The notes under the pieces are model-generated. The model was not told the origin of the DNA and did not search any database. It worked only from the letters and a program-made list of their open reading frames with translations. A stretch of 64,000 nucleotides of DNA. Origin: Candidatus Berkiella aquae. GTDB lineage: Bacteria > Pseudomonadota > Gammaproteobacteria > Berkiellales > Berkiellaceae. Positions 8,667 through 18,488 of the stretch are shown here, piece by piece (position 1 is the first letter of the stretch; each line of letters starts with the position of its first letter). The DNA is taken from contig NZ_LKAJ02000001.1 in assembly GCF_001431295.2 (NCBI RefSeq), forward strand, positions 3,224,001-3,288,000. Reading direction: 5' to 3'. A program made the position numbers and the translations under genes.

Positions 8667-10754
8667 TTAATTTACTGCTTGTTGAGATTCAGAGCCAATG
8701 TTCATCTCTTGTTCTTCCTCAATAACAGGCAGTTTAAATCCTGCGACTGAATCTCTTAATTCAATTGCTAGCTCCGCTAACTGTCCAATCGAAGTCGCTG
8801 TTGCTAAAGTTCCTGATGCAGTCTGCGTGGTAATTTCTTGAATCACGCCCATCGTTCTTGAGATCTTACTTGCATTAACTGTTTGTTGTTGTGCTTCATT
8901 AGAAATATTTTGAATCAATTCTGCAAGATGAAATGAAACGCTTTCTATTTTTTCTAATGCAACACCGGCATCTTGCGCTAATCTTGCACCTTGTACCACT
9001 TCGGTTGTAGTTTGTTCCATTGATTTAACTGTTTCATTGGTATCGTTCTGAATAGCATGTACCAGCGTTTCAATTTGTTTGGTTGCATGGCTTGAGCGTT
9101 CTGCTAAACGCTGCACTTCCTCTGCCACAACCGCAAATCCACGCCCTTCCTCTCCTGCCATTGCGGCTTGAATTGCTGCATTCAACGCCAAAATATTGGT
9201 TTGATCGGTAATATCATCAATCAAAGAAACAATATCCCCAATTTCTTGCGAACTTTCACCCAAGCGTTTTACTTGTTTTGCAGTCTCTTGAATTTGTCCT
9301 TTAATGCGCTCCATCCCACTTATCGTATTTTGCACAATGGTTACCCCATTTTTGGCAATGTTTACTGACTTTCCAGCAACTTCTGCACTTTCTGTTGCGT
9401 TTGACGAAACGTGCTCAACCGAAGCTGCCATCGCATTAATTGCAGCAGTAGTTCCCACAATTTCTTTTGCTTGATTTTCACTGGCTTCGGCTAAATGCCG
9501 TGCGGTTGATTGTACTTCTTGCGCTGACGAAGAAACCTGAACGGCTGTTGCATTAATAGTAAAAACTAACTTTCTAAGTGCATTAATGGCATAATTTACT
9601 GATTCCGCAATAGCTCCAGTAATGTCTTCTCCAACGGTCGCATGAACGGTTAAATCACCATCTGCTAAATTTGCCAGCTCATCCAGCAAACGCCATACCG
9701 CTGCTCGATTGGCTCGATGCTGTGCTGCAGTTTTTGCTAAGCTTATCTTGGTATCTGCATAAATTTGATATGACATCCATATAAATAGCAAGATACAAAT
9801 AGCACCTAGTACGTAACCAGAAACGGGACCAATAATGCGTTTCTCGGAAGCTTTGCCATAGGCTTTTAACAGCTCTGTCGACTGTTCTAGCAAATTCTGG
9901 CTGCCCAAGAATATATCATATGAAGCATTACGTACAATGAGCAATTGCTCTGAAATTTGAATAATTTGCTTTACGTTCTCTTCAACATAACTAAAATTTT
10001 CATTAATTGAGTCGAGGATTTTTCGTGCTTCGATATCGGTTACTTTAGTGGTTCCTAAAGCCGAATTCCCTTCTCTCATGCCGTTTAAATAATTGCCGAA
10101 TAGATTAGCCTGCCTTGAGAAGGCATCTGCAGCTTCAACTGCATCTTGTCCACCTTCTAATACTTTATCAAGATGGCGCATAATACGTTCAGCAATCCAT
10201 TTTTGCCGTGCGGCAACTGAAACCTGATCGGCTGGTGCATTATTTTTTAGTAAAATATCAATAACCTTGTCATATTCTACTTGCAACTGAGGAATCGTTT
10301 TACTCAAATTCGAGGAAATCTGATGAAGCTCTAACAATGATGTTTGTCTTGTTAAAATAGCATCTACTTTCTCACGTAACGGTTTCCATGTTTCTTCCAA
10401 GCGCAATAATTCGCGTTGACGAATTTTTAGTGGCGTTGCTGGTGCGCCCGTTTTGGGATCACCGTTAGTCAAAATTTCTAAATCACTATCAAATTCATCA
10501 CGTCGATGTCTTAATAATTCAAAAGCATCTTGGATACCATCTGCTGCGTTACTCGCATATTTAGCAATACTTTGTGACAAGATGCGCAGCTCTCCCGCAA
10601 CCGCCATAAAATTCTTATCATTCTCGTCTTGTACACTCACATACCAAAAGTTAATAAACATCGATAAAATGCTAACAACCAACAAAATCCCCGCTAACAC
10701 ATAATCGCGCTTGAACCCAGGGCGAACATTTGGATCTTTTTCAATGAAGGTCAT
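8667..10754 (-). CDS. pilJ: Type IV pilus methyl-accepting chemotaxis protein PilJ
   Basis: A 695-aa inner-membrane receptor. The first membrane helix is at ~20-40 ([19 protein letters not shown]). The periplasmic part holds PilJ-type helical repeats ([19 protein letters not shown] and a second copy further on). The second helix is [15 protein letters not shown] (~310-325), followed by a HAMP-like segment and a cytoplasmic coiled coil whose tip reads [20 protein letters not shown]. It starts inside the 3' end of pilI (14-nt overlap) and feeds the ChpA kinase encoded downstream. Confidence 0.95.
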   Translation of the reverse strand: MTFIEKDPNVRPGFKRDYVLAGILLVVSILSMFINFWYVSVQDENDKNFMAVAGELRILSQSIAKYASNAADGIQDAFELLRHRRDEFDSDLEILTNGDPKTGAPATPLKIRQRELLRLEETWKPLREKVDAILTRQTSLLELHQISSNLSKTIPQLQVEYDKVIDILLKNNAPADQVSVAARQKWIAERIMRHLDKVLEGGQDAVEAADAFSRQANLFGNYLNGMREGNSALGTTKVTDIEARKILDSINENFSYVEENVKQIIQISEQLLIVRNASYDIFLGSQNLLEQSTELLKAYGKASEKRIIGPVSGYVLGAICILLFIWMSYQIYADTKISLAKTAAQHRANRAAVWRLLDELANLADGDLTVHATVGEDITGAIAESVNYAINALRKLVFTINATAVQVSSSAQEVQSTARHLAEASENQAKEIVGTTAAINAMAASVEHVSSNATESAEVAGKSVNIAKNGVTIVQNTISGMERIKGQIQETAKQVKRLGESSQEIGDIVSLIDDITDQTNILALNAAIQAAMAGEEGRGFAVVAEEVQRLAERSSHATKQIETLVHAIQNDTNETVKSMEQTTTEVVQGARLAQDAGVALEKIESVSFHLAELIQNISNEAQQQTVNASKISRTMGVIQEITTQTASGTLATATSIGQLAELAIELRDSVAGFKLPVIEEEQEMNIGSESQQAVN

Positions 10755-11316
10755 TGAGTACCTCTACTTTGACTAAGACATCACGAAACCGAGGATGATT
10801 CACTATTGCATTACAACTAATAATGGGTAGGGTCGTATTAATATCAACTGAGTGCCCAATAAGAAAAGGTTCATATAAGGAATCTTGCGTCATCTGGTAT
10901 TTATTGAATCTTTGCTCTTTAGGTAAACGATGCAAACCCATCACCCGATTGACCATTAAACCGGCTTTTTCGCCTTGATAGTCAATGACCAGTAAACGAG
11001 TATGTTTCGTTAAAGATGATTTTTTTTGCCCCATGAAACCGGCTAAGTCGGTTACTGGAAAAATATCATCCCGATATGTTGCCATTCCCAACAACCATGG
11101 TTTAACACCAGGTATATAAGCAAAAGTTGAAATCGATAAAATACTATGAATTTCGTCTAAGGGCGTTAATAACACCTGATCACCTGATAAAAAGGCCAAC
11201 CCTAACCAATCATCATGAGGCTCTGTTTCGGGTGGACTTTTTTTCAATAATGAACGAATCGCTTTTTCTGTTTCGACAAGCACAGCAAAAGGTGTTGGCG
11301 TCACTTCCTGCGACAT
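10741..11316 (-). CDS. pilI: CheW-like twitching motility protein PilI
   Basis: A 191-aa CheW-domain adaptor linking PilJ to ChpA. The domain is visible from [20 protein letters not shown] through [18 protein letters not shown] and [14 protein letters not shown], the usual CheW core. It is the first gene of the chemosensory operon here. The response regulators PilG and PilH, normally directly upstream, are absent from this window, and the divergent tonB-like gene sits there instead. Confidence 0.9.
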   Translation of the reverse strand: MSQEVTPTPFAVLVETEKAIRSLLKKSPPETEPHDDWLGLAFLSGDQVLLTPLDEIHSILSISTFAYIPGVKPWLLGMATYRDDIFPVTDLAGFMGQKKSSLTKHTRLLVIDYQGEKAGLMVNRVMGLHRLPKEQRFNKYQMTQDSLYEPFLIGHSVDINTTLPIISCNAIVNHPRFRDVLVKVEVLNDLH

Positions 11317-11433
11317 AGTACATTCCTATCTTTTCTATCTAACATAATAATAGTCGTTATTAGCCAAGCAGTTTTGTCAAAAGCTATCTTAAGGTAGACT
11401 AAATAACAGACATCGCTACTTGGCTAAGAGATT

Positions 11434-12063
11434 GTGGCAAACCATTTCAACCTTCATGATCGTCGTCGTTTTGTCAGAATATTCTGGTTAGCTGGAATTC
11501 TGCATGTACTTTTTCTGGTGATGAGCTTTCATTTGAATCCTGCCTTGCCATTAAATGAAGCCATGCAGGCATTACAAGAACTGTCAGACTTAGCTAGCTC
11601 TAATACCAGTAATAGCGTCATTATAAATATTGCTTCGCACAATCCCCGTTTGGAAGTTAGTGAAAAAAATTATTCTACTGCTGAGAGCCTAACAAAACAG
11701 CCAATCCTACGAAAACGCACTATTTCTGCCGCAGCCCATCTACCCCAAGATGCAGACTACCTAAGCCACTGGCAAAATTATGTAGAGCAATTTGGCAATG
11801 ATCATTATCCTGCCGATGCATTAAAGAATAATATTTGTGGTAATCTTCGCCTCCTTGTTGCGATTAATCGGGATGGTACGATCCATGAAATCCACTTACG
11901 GCAATCTTCTGGCTCTGAATTACTTGATCAAAGCGCCATTAACATTGTTAAAATGGCAGCGCCTTTTGACCCCCTTCCAGCAAATATTGCAAATGATATC
12001 GATGTTCTCGAAATCATTCGCACTTGGCAGTTTAGAGGCAATAGTTTTAGTTCCCATTCTTAA
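11434..12063 (+). CDS. TonB-family C-terminal domain protein (TonB3-like)
   Basis: A 209-aa protein with one N-terminal membrane helix (~15-35, IFWLAGILHVLFLVMSFHL), a variable linker and a C-terminal TonB/TolA fold (~110-205: YPADALKNNICGNLRLLVAI, SGSELLDQSAINIVKMAAPF). It starts with GTG, with TAAGAG upstream. In P. aeruginosa the gene between the pil chemosensory cluster and yqgE is tonB3, required for twitching motility, so a role in pilus function is likely by synteny. The linker lacks a long proline-rich region, so classical siderophore-receptor energising is less likely. Confidence 0.82.
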   Translation: MANHFNLHDRRRFVRIFWLAGILHVLFLVMSFHLNPALPLNEAMQALQELSDLASSNTSNSVIINIASHNPRLEVSEKNYSTAESLTKQPILRKRTISAAAHLPQDADYLSHWQNYVEQFGNDHYPADALKNNICGNLRLLVAINRDGTIHEIHLRQSSGSELLDQSAINIVKMAAPFDPLPANIANDIDVLEIIRTWQFRGNSFSSHS

Positions 12064-12141
12064 TGGGCTACCCTCGGACTTAAGAACATAGTAAGATGAC
12101 ATAAATAGGGGCGTGATATTTTGTCCCTAAAGGATGTTGAA

Positions 12142-12708
12142 ATGAGTGTATATACTTCTTTAAGAGACCATTTTCTAATTGCCATGCCAAATATGGCAGA
12201 TCCTCATTTTACCCATTCGGTGATTTACATTTGTGAACATTCACCCGAAGGTGCCATGGGTATCGTGATCAATTTACCCCTGAGTATCCATCTAGGTGAT
12301 GTTTTACAAAATATGAATATTGCCACAGACGATGATAATATTTCACAAACTCCTGTGTTAGCAGGGGGGCCTTTACAACAAGAACGAGGTTTTGTGATTC
12401 ATCGCTCTTCACTGCAAGCTTGGGAATCTTCTTTAGCATTAACCAAAGCTATCAGTATTACCACTTCAAAAGATATCCTCTTTGCAATTGCAAACCATCA
12501 AGGTCCTAAAGACGCCATTATTGCGCTGGGTTATGCCGGCTGGGAAGGTGGCCAATTAGAACGAGAGATTGCGCAAAATACTTGGTTATGTGGTCCTGCA
12601 GATCCTCAAGTACTTTTTGATGTTCTACCTGAAAACCGCTGGCGAGCGGCAGGTGCTTTGCTGGGAGTTGATATGGACTGTGTTTCACATGAAGTTGGTC
12701 ATGCCTGA
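12142..12708 (+). CDS. yqgE: YqgE/AlgH family protein (UPF0301)
   Basis: A 188-aa cytosolic protein of the UPF0301 family, function unsettled. Recognised by SLRDHFLIAMPNMADPHFTHS, HSPEGAMGIVINLPL and the C-terminal ALGYAGWEGGQLEREIAQN. An in-frame TTG at 12121 would add seven residues, but the ATG at 12142 has AAAGGATG upstream and gives the family-standard N-terminus. Coupled to ruvX by an 8-nt overlap. Confidence 0.93.
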   Translation: MSVYTSLRDHFLIAMPNMADPHFTHSVIYICEHSPEGAMGIVINLPLSIHLGDVLQNMNIATDDDNISQTPVLAGGPLQQERGFVIHRSSLQAWESSLALTKAISITTSKDILFAIANHQGPKDAIIALGYAGWEGGQLEREIAQNTWLCGPADPQVLFDVLPENRWRAAGALLGVDMDCVSHEVGHA

Positions 12709-13147
12709 AACATTTTTGGCTTTCGATTTCGGCACCAAATATATTGGAATTGCGGTAGGGCAAGCTATCACACAAACAGCAACGCCTTTGATAACCCTTA
12801 AAGCACGACAAGGTATTCCGCAATGGGATCAAGTACAAAAAATTATCACAGAATGGGAGCCACATGGCCTTGTTGTTGGTTTAGCGTTACAGCCTGATGG
12901 CAGCGATTCTGCAACCAGTCTCAAAGCTCGGCAATTTGGTGATTCATTGCGTAAGCGCTTTAAATTGCCAGTGCATTTTGTTGAAGAACGATTAACCAGT
13001 GTTGCTGCGAGTCACATTCTCAAACAGCAACACCACTATTCAAAAGATACCGATTCTGACGCCATGGCTGCAGCCATCATTTTAGAATCGTTTCTCAATC
13101 GCACAAAGGAATTTTCTTTACATGCAACCCCACAGTCTACAGTTTGA
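12701..13147 (+). CDS. ruvX: RuvX/YqgF Holliday junction resolvase-like protein (pre-16S rRNA nuclease)
   Basis: A 148-aa RNase H-fold protein; E. coli YqgF is needed for 16S rRNA 5' maturation and the family is also called RuvX. The acidic active-site motif is [14 protein letters not shown] near the N-terminus, with [21 protein letters not shown] and a C-terminal [15 protein letters not shown]. The open frame extends further upstream, but ATG 12701 gives the family start and overlaps the yqgE stop by 8 nt. Overlaps pyrB by 26 nt. Confidence 0.93.
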   Translation: MPETFLAFDFGTKYIGIAVGQAITQTATPLITLKARQGIPQWDQVQKIITEWEPHGLVVGLALQPDGSDSATSLKARQFGDSLRKRFKLPVHFVEERLTSVAASHILKQQHHYSKDTDSDAMAAAIILESFLNRTKEFSLHATPQSTV

Positions 13148-14084
13148 TAATCACGGCCAACTGCGTCATTTATTGAGTATTGAAGGTTTAAGCGCTAATC
13201 ATATCTTTGCCATTTTAGATAAAGCAGAACAATTTTTCACCCCTGCGGGTGATATTATTCAAACAACCGATCTCCATGGAAAAACCTTAGCGAATTTGTT
13301 TTTTGAAGCGAGTACTCGAACCCGTTCAACATTCGAATTAGCCGCTAAAAGACTGTCTGCTAGCGTGTTAAATCTGAATATTTCGCACTCTTCTACCGCT
13401 AAAGGTGAATCATTACGCGATACCGTACGGAATTTGCAAGCCATGCAATGCCAGTTATTTGTGGTACGCCATAGTGCAAGCGGCGCCTCACACTTTGTGG
13501 CAGAGCATATTAACCCTCGCGGTGTTGTCATTAATGCCGGAGATGGATGTCATGCACATCCAACCCAAGCTTTGCTAGATATGTATACGATTCGCAAACA
13601 TCGAGGAGATTTTAAAAAATTATCCATTGCAATCATTGGTGATATTTTACATTCTAGAGTAGCTCGCTCACAAATCCACGCACTCAAAGCTCTGCAAGCT
13701 GGCGAAATCCGAGTGATCGGTCCTAAAACATTACTACCCAAAGAAATCAAGTCATTTGGTGTTGAAGTCTTCCATAATTTGGCAGAAGGCTTAAAAAATG
13801 TCGATATTATTATGATGTTAAGACTACAAACAGAACGCATGCAAAATGGTTTAATCCCTGCAGGCAATGCCTACTATCGCCAATATGGATTAACTTCCGA
13901 GAGTTTACAACTTGCTAATCCAAATGCACTTATTATTCATCCGGGGCCAATCAACCGTGGCGTTGAAATTCAATCTGATATAGCAGATAGCCCGAATGCC
14001 GTTATCTTGGATCAAGTTACCAATGGCATTGCAGTCCGAATGGCTGTGATGTCTCTTTTAATGGAAAATAATAAAAGAGCTTAA
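13122..14084 (+). CDS. pyrB: Aspartate carbamoyltransferase catalytic subunit
   Basis: Condenses carbamoyl phosphate with aspartate, the committed step of pyrimidine synthesis. At 320 aa it shows the carbamoyl-phosphate loop [15 protein letters not shown], the KGES loop, the [12 protein letters not shown] motif and [11 protein letters not shown] near the C-terminus. The N-terminal extension [19 protein letters not shown] is typical of the Pseudomonas-type class that assembles with a dihydroorotase-like partner, which is encoded next. No pyrI is adjacent. Ends in a TAATG junction with pyrC'. Confidence 0.96.
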   Translation: MQPHSLQFDNHGQLRHLLSIEGLSANHIFAILDKAEQFFTPAGDIIQTTDLHGKTLANLFFEASTRTRSTFELAAKRLSASVLNLNISHSSTAKGESLRDTVRNLQAMQCQLFVVRHSASGASHFVAEHINPRGVVINAGDGCHAHPTQALLDMYTIRKHRGDFKKLSIAIIGDILHSRVARSQIHALKALQAGEIRVIGPKTLLPKEIKSFGVEVFHNLAEGLKNVDIIMMLRLQTERMQNGLIPAGNAYYRQYGLTSESLQLANPNALIIHPGPINRGVEIQSDIADSPNAVILDQVTNGIAVRMAVMSLLMENNKRA

Positions 14085-15352
14085 TGATGAAAATAATCAT
14101 ACAAAACGGGCGCGTTATCGATCCGGCAAATCAACTTGATAAAATCACGGATATGACTATCGATAATGGCATCATTACGCAAATAGGTTCAACGCAAATC
14201 GCGCCTACTGATACAATAATTGATGCAAAAGGAAAGTGGGTTATTCCTGGATTAGTCGATAGTACTTGCAGGCCTCATTTACAGCATCCTCATGGCAGCA
14301 CGCTACAAGAAGAAGCAAAAGCCGCATTATCTTGCGGATTTACGACCTTATGCATTCCGCCCGATGGCGATTTAATTATTGACACACAAGCTAACGTCTC
14401 ACGCTTAAAACAACAATCTGATAAGCATTTGCCTCATTTATATCCTATAGGCGCACTTACTAAACAATTAGCGGGTGAATCAATGACCGATATGAGTGCA
14501 TTAGCAAAAGGTGGCTGTATCGCACTCAGTCAAGCGATGCAACCCATTAAAGATCTCAGCATCCTACGCCATTGTTATGAATACGCGGCAAGCTTTGACT
14601 TATTAATTGTCATCCAACCACAAGAACCCTCATTGGCAAAAGGAGGGGTGGTTCATGAAGGTATAATGTCAAGTCGTTTAGGCCTTCGAGGGATCCCAAC
14701 CATTGCTGAAACCATTGCAATTGAACAACATTGTCAATTAATCCAAGATTGTGGTGTGAGAGCGCATTTTACTTGTCTTTCCAGTCAAGAGGCTGTTGCT
14801 CTCATTAAACAAGCCAAAGCAAAAGGCCTTGCGATTACCGCAGATTGCGCGATGCATTCCTTACATTTAACGGAAATGGATCTTGCTACCTTCGATGCGA
14901 ATTGTCATGTCTACCCACCACTTCGAAGTATTAAAGATAAAGAAGGATTACTAGCAGGATTGCAAGATGGTACACTCGATGCCATCTGTTCAGATCATCG
15001 TCCACTAGACGGCGTTGCTAAGCTTGCTCCTTTTGCAGAATCAGAACCTGGCATGTCTAGCATTGATACCTTTATAGGATTAGGTCTGCGTTTGGTCAAT
15101 GAACAGGGTTTAGATCTACATAAGCTCTTACGTGCTATTACCTATCAACCCGCTCATATTTTCCATTTGCCGGTGGGAACGCTATCTATTGGTGCGAAAG
15201 CCGATATCTGCATTATCGATCCCAGTCGCATCCATCAAATCAATGATGCCTCATTACAAAGCGGTGGCAAAAATACACCTTTCAAAGGATGGGAACTTGC
15301 TGGTCAAGCAGTGATGACGCTCATTGATGGCGCTATTGTGCATGAAATGTGA
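14084..15352 (+). CDS. pyrC': Dihydroorotase-like protein, probably catalytically inactive (PyrC')
   Basis: A 422-aa amidohydrolase-fold protein. Where active dihydroorotases have the metal-binding HxH after the first strand (GLVDxHxHLR), this one reads GLVDSTCRPHLQHPHG, so the pair is not correctly placed. The HCED-type region is replaced by IQPQEPSLAKGG, and the last metal motif is reduced to CSDHRPLDG. Such inactive homologues in Pseudomonas (PyrC'/PyrX) are structural partners of PyrB, and gene order here agrees. A genuine dihydroorotase should be encoded elsewhere. Overlaps the next gene. Confidence 0.88.
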   Translation: MMKIIIQNGRVIDPANQLDKITDMTIDNGIITQIGSTQIAPTDTIIDAKGKWVIPGLVDSTCRPHLQHPHGSTLQEEAKAALSCGFTTLCIPPDGDLIIDTQANVSRLKQQSDKHLPHLYPIGALTKQLAGESMTDMSALAKGGCIALSQAMQPIKDLSILRHCYEYAASFDLLIVIQPQEPSLAKGGVVHEGIMSSRLGLRGIPTIAETIAIEQHCQLIQDCGVRAHFTCLSSQEAVALIKQAKAKGLAITADCAMHSLHLTEMDLATFDANCHVYPPLRSIKDKEGLLAGLQDGTLDAICSDHRPLDGVAKLAPFAESEPGMSSIDTFIGLGLRLVNEQGLDLHKLLRAITYQPAHIFHLPVGTLSIGAKADICIIDPSRIHQINDASLQSGGKNTPFKGWELAGQAVMTLIDGAIVHEM

Positions 15353-15953
15353 TCTTTACCCTATTTCACAAGTGACACCCCTTGTGAATGGTTTTAACGA
15401 AATAACCATTCATGCACCATCGATTGCTTCAATGGCACTTCCTGGTCACTATGTTATCTTGGAAGAAAAACATCCTTGTTATCTTTTAGCCACTCAAACA
15501 GACGCTATCAGCTTGATGACCCAACAGGCTGATATACTGGGTATGAAAGAAATACATTTATCCCCTCTTCTTGGAGAGCCATTAGCTGCTCCAACACAAG
15601 ATGCTTTTTATCTTCTTCAAGCACAAGAAGATGGATTGAATGCGCTTATTTTTTATCTAAAAAAATACCGACGTGCTTTTCATGGGCTTATTTTGATTGA
15701 AGCAGAACAATTTCCCTTTAAACCTTGTCCCTCACGAATATTGATTCAAGGCATGCCAGCCAATGTGATTGCCGCTTTACCTTTATTTGAAGATTGGGGG
15801 ATCCCTCATCGTCTGGCAAGCCAAAATGCTCAGCCTGGTTGTTTTGAAGGCAGTGTTTCTGAACTTGCGAATATTTGGCTCAATGTAACGACTCATACCA
15901 TGCCGGTTAAAGAGCTTTTGATTACGCCTTCACCCTGCCTGCTGCCAAGCTAG
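15342..15953 (+). CDS. PyrK/ferredoxin-reductase-like FAD-binding fragment, unknown role
   Basis: A 203-aa protein translationally coupled to pyrC' (ATG 15342 overlaps the TGA at 15350-15352). The N-terminal ~60 residues resemble the FAD-binding barrel of the PyrK/ferredoxin-reductase family (GFNEITIHAPSIASMALPGH, then YVILEE), and the end CFEGSVSELANIWL recalls the PyrK C-terminus. The cysteine cluster for the [2Fe-2S] centre of PyrK and a clear NAD-binding glycine motif are absent. It may be a degenerate dihydroorotate-dehydrogenase electron-transfer homologue or a structural partner. It converges with thiF, overlapping by 24 nt. Confidence 0.5.
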   Translation: MKCDLYPISQVTPLVNGFNEITIHAPSIASMALPGHYVILEEKHPCYLLATQTDAISLMTQQADILGMKEIHLSPLLGEPLAAPTQDAFYLLQAQEDGLNALIFYLKKYRRAFHGLILIEAEQFPFKPCPSRILIQGMPANVIAALPLFEDWGIPHRLASQNAQPGCFEGSVSELANIWLNVTTHTMPVKELLITPSPCLLPS

Positions 15954-17015
15954 CACGCCACCGATAAGATTTTTGACATCACTAAAACCCTGCTGTTGCA
16001 GAAATTCTAAGGCCAATTGACTACGATGACCTGAGCGACAATAGATCACAATCGGCATATCATCTGGAATTTGCGCTAAAGATTCAGGTAGAAGTGTTAG
16101 CGGAACCAGGTGCCCACCAATATTAAATTGAGCATGTTCATCAGGATTGCGCACATCAAGTAAAAAAAAGGATTCTTGATTATTTAATTTTTGTGCTAAT
16201 TCTTGGACCGTGATCTGGTGTGACTGCATGTGTTTCTCCAATTGACCCTTCGCAGCTAAATCTTTGCCCCATAGCGTAGCAAAATTCTGCTTTTTTGTAC
16301 ATAAAATGCAGGATGGGTTGGGCTCTAATTGATAGTTTGCAGATCTTTGACTCAATGCATCGAAATGATAAACCTGACCTAAGCCTTTTTCTTCTAATTG
16401 CAGAATCCATTTCAATACAACCAGCGCTTGATGCATACCTAAAATACCCGGCACCACACCTAATACGCCGGATGTTTCACAACGTGTCAACATCGAAGCT
16501 TGCGTCAATTCTGGGAAAAGGCAACGCAAACAGCCATTATTGGGCGGCAAAATGGTGATTAACTGCCCGCGAAAAGCCTCCACCGAAGCACTGATAAGCG
16601 GCTTTTGCAGTTGATGGCAGGCATCATTCAATAATAGCTTAGCTTGGATACTGTCGGTACAATCTAGAATAAAATCATAAACACTCAGTCTTTCCAAAGC
16701 ATTATCATGATGAATAAATTCTGGAAAATCATCATAACGAATATCATGATTTAATGCTAAAAGATGTGAAATCGCTGTCGTACTTTTTATTTTACCAACA
16801 TCGGCTTCGGTATAAAGCACCTGCCTTTGTAAATTATGTAATGCAACCTTATCTGCATCCATCACGCCTATTCGTCCCACACCCGCACCAGCAAGATACA
16901 AGAGCACAGGGCTTCCTAAACCGCCAGCTCCCACACAAAGAATACGAGCTTGCTGTAAGCGCAGTTGACCTTCTTGACCCATTTCAGGTAAGGCGATTTG
17001 TCGCTGATAACGCAT
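15930..17015 (-). CDS. thiF: ThiF/MoeB-type adenylyltransferase fused to a rhodanese domain
   Basis: A 361-aa protein that adenylates the C-terminal Gly-Gly of the sulfur carrier ThiS. The ThiF/E1-like domain (1-245) has the ATP loop GAGGLGSPVLLYLAGAGVG, the catalytic-loop arginine region and zinc cysteines CLRC and CILC. A C-terminal rhodanese domain (~270-361) has the loop YCRSGHRSQLAL with its sulfur-accepting Cys. The fusion allows adenylation and sulfur delivery in one chain, as in MoeB-rhodanese proteins. Last gene of the thiamine operon, directly abutting thiDE. Confidence 0.92.
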   Translation of the reverse strand: MRYQRQIALPEMGQEGQLRLQQARILCVGAGGLGSPVLLYLAGAGVGRIGVMDADKVALHNLQRQVLYTEADVGKIKSTTAISHLLALNHDIRYDDFPEFIHHDNALERLSVYDFILDCTDSIQAKLLLNDACHQLQKPLISASVEAFRGQLITILPPNNGCLRCLFPELTQASMLTRCETSGVLGVVPGILGMHQALVVLKWILQLEEKGLGQVYHFDALSQRSANYQLEPNPSCILCTKKQNFATLWGKDLAAKGQLEKHMQSHQITVQELAQKLNNQESFFLLDVRNPDEHAQFNIGGHLVPLTLLPESLAQIPDDMPIVIYCRSGHRSQLALEFLQQQGFSDVKNLIGGVLAWQQAG

Positions 17016-18488
17016 TTATGTCCTCGCTGAGAAAGAAGACAAAAATTGTTGACAAGCTTTTTGTGGATTAACGGCTTTGGTGACAGCAGAAATGACAGCA
17101 ACACTATCTACCTTGCAAGCTAAAATTGTTTCAAGATTCGCTGTCGTAATCCCACCAATAGCAACTAAGGGCTCATTAACCCATTTTCGCCATTGCTTCA
17201 ATTTTGTTAACCCTTGCGCCGGGAAAGCCATCACTTTTGATGTAGTTGTAAAAATAGGTCCAAAAGCAATATAGGAGGGTTGATATGCTTTTGCTCTTGC
17301 GAGCTCACTTAATGAATGGGTACTGATACCAAGTCGGAGCCCTGCTTCCTTAATGGCATTCATATCGCATTGCTTAATATCTTCTTGGCCTAAATGCACG
17401 CCATAGGCTTTATATTTAATTGCTGCTTGCCAATCATCATTGATGAATAATTGCGTCGTTGCTGGATCAATCAGTTTAACGGCTTGGGCAACTTTACCAG
17501 CGCGCTGATGAGCATCCTCTTCTTTTAAACGTAACTGGATTGTTTTTACTCCCCAAGCTTCCAGTTTCGTTAACCAACGAATATCATTGATAATGGTATA
17601 AAAACCGAGTGATTGTTGTAATGGTTTACATGTTGGGCGGTGTTGTCCAAATAATGCACTCTGCGTTAACCAAGGAAAATAAACCGCCGACTCCTGAACG
17701 TGAGTGATAATAGATTGCATGGTGAATGCTTGTTGGATCTGCATCTTAGCAAAGACAAAAGCATCCTGACTCTCTAAACCAAGCGCTAAACCACTGGCAA
17801 GTGCTGCACTAAACTGACAACCACTACCATGTAGTGATGGCACTCTCAGTCGAGGTAAGGTGAGCCAACAATGATTTTGTCCATCACACCAAATATCTTG
17901 TGCCCATTCACCGCCTAGGTGCCCCCCCTTGATAATCACTTCAGGCACACCTAAATGACAAAGTTGATAAGCCGCCTTTTGCATATCATCGGTAGAATAA
18001 ATTGCAATACCAGATAAGCATGTAGCTTCGTCAATATTGGGGGTCATTATATTGACTTGTGAAAGCCAATATGACTTCAGTTCAGCAATAACCTCTTTTT
18101 GCATCAGCGGCTTGCCGCTACTTGCAACCATCACTGGATCATAAACTAAAATACCAGGAAAATTTTTCAATAATTCGCTCAAGCAACGCACCATCGCAAC
18201 ATTGAGTAACAGACCGACTTTAATCACCCTAGGCCAGCCATGTTGTCGCAATAAATTAAATTGCTCCGTTATAAACGAAACCTCTATCGCATCCACTTTG
18301 GTAACACAGTGCTCATTTTGTGCGGTTTGCGCACTCATCAGTGCATAACTTTTTAAACCATTAGCGGTAAAGACTTGCCTGTCGGCTAAAAGGCCGGCAC
18401 CACCGCAAGGATCAAAACCGGCAATAGTCCAAACATCAATGCTTTTATTAGCAGATTTTTCAGATTCAAACATATTGTCAGGCCCCAA
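17016..18488 (-). CDS. thiDE: Bifunctional HMP-phosphate kinase / thiamine-phosphate synthase
   Basis: A 490-aa fusion. Residues ~15-275 are ThiD, phosphorylating hydroxymethylpyrimidine (phosphate): IAGFDPCGGAGLLADRQVF, VYDPVMVASSGKPLM, the anion-hole region LHGSGCQFSAALA. Residues ~290-485 are ThiE, joining HMP-PP to the thiazole phosphate: TIQLRLKE, LFINDDWQAAIKYKAYGVHL, STHSLSELARA, AFGPIFTTTSK and VAIGGIT. The order ThiD-ThiE in one chain is known in several gammaproteobacteria. The start overlaps the thiG stop; an internal Met at 18473 is a possible alternative. Confidence 0.93.
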   Translation of the reverse strand: MGPDNMFESEKSANKSIDVWTIAGFDPCGGAGLLADRQVFTANGLKSYALMSAQTAQNEHCVTKVDAIEVSFITEQFNLLRQHGWPRVIKVGLLLNVAMVRCLSELLKNFPGILVYDPVMVASSGKPLMQKEVIAELKSYWLSQVNIMTPNIDEATCLSGIAIYSTDDMQKAAYQLCHLGVPEVIIKGGHLGGEWAQDIWCDGQNHCWLTLPRLRVPSLHGSGCQFSAALASGLALGLESQDAFVFAKMQIQQAFTMQSIITHVQESAVYFPWLTQSALFGQHRPTCKPLQQSLGFYTIINDIRWLTKLEAWGVKTIQLRLKEEDAHQRAGKVAQAVKLIDPATTQLFINDDWQAAIKYKAYGVHLGQEDIKQCDMNAIKEAGLRLGISTHSLSELARAKAYQPSYIAFGPIFTTTSKVMAFPAQGLTKLKQWRKWVNEPLVAIGGITTANLETILACKVDSVAVISAVTKAVNPQKACQQFLSSFSART

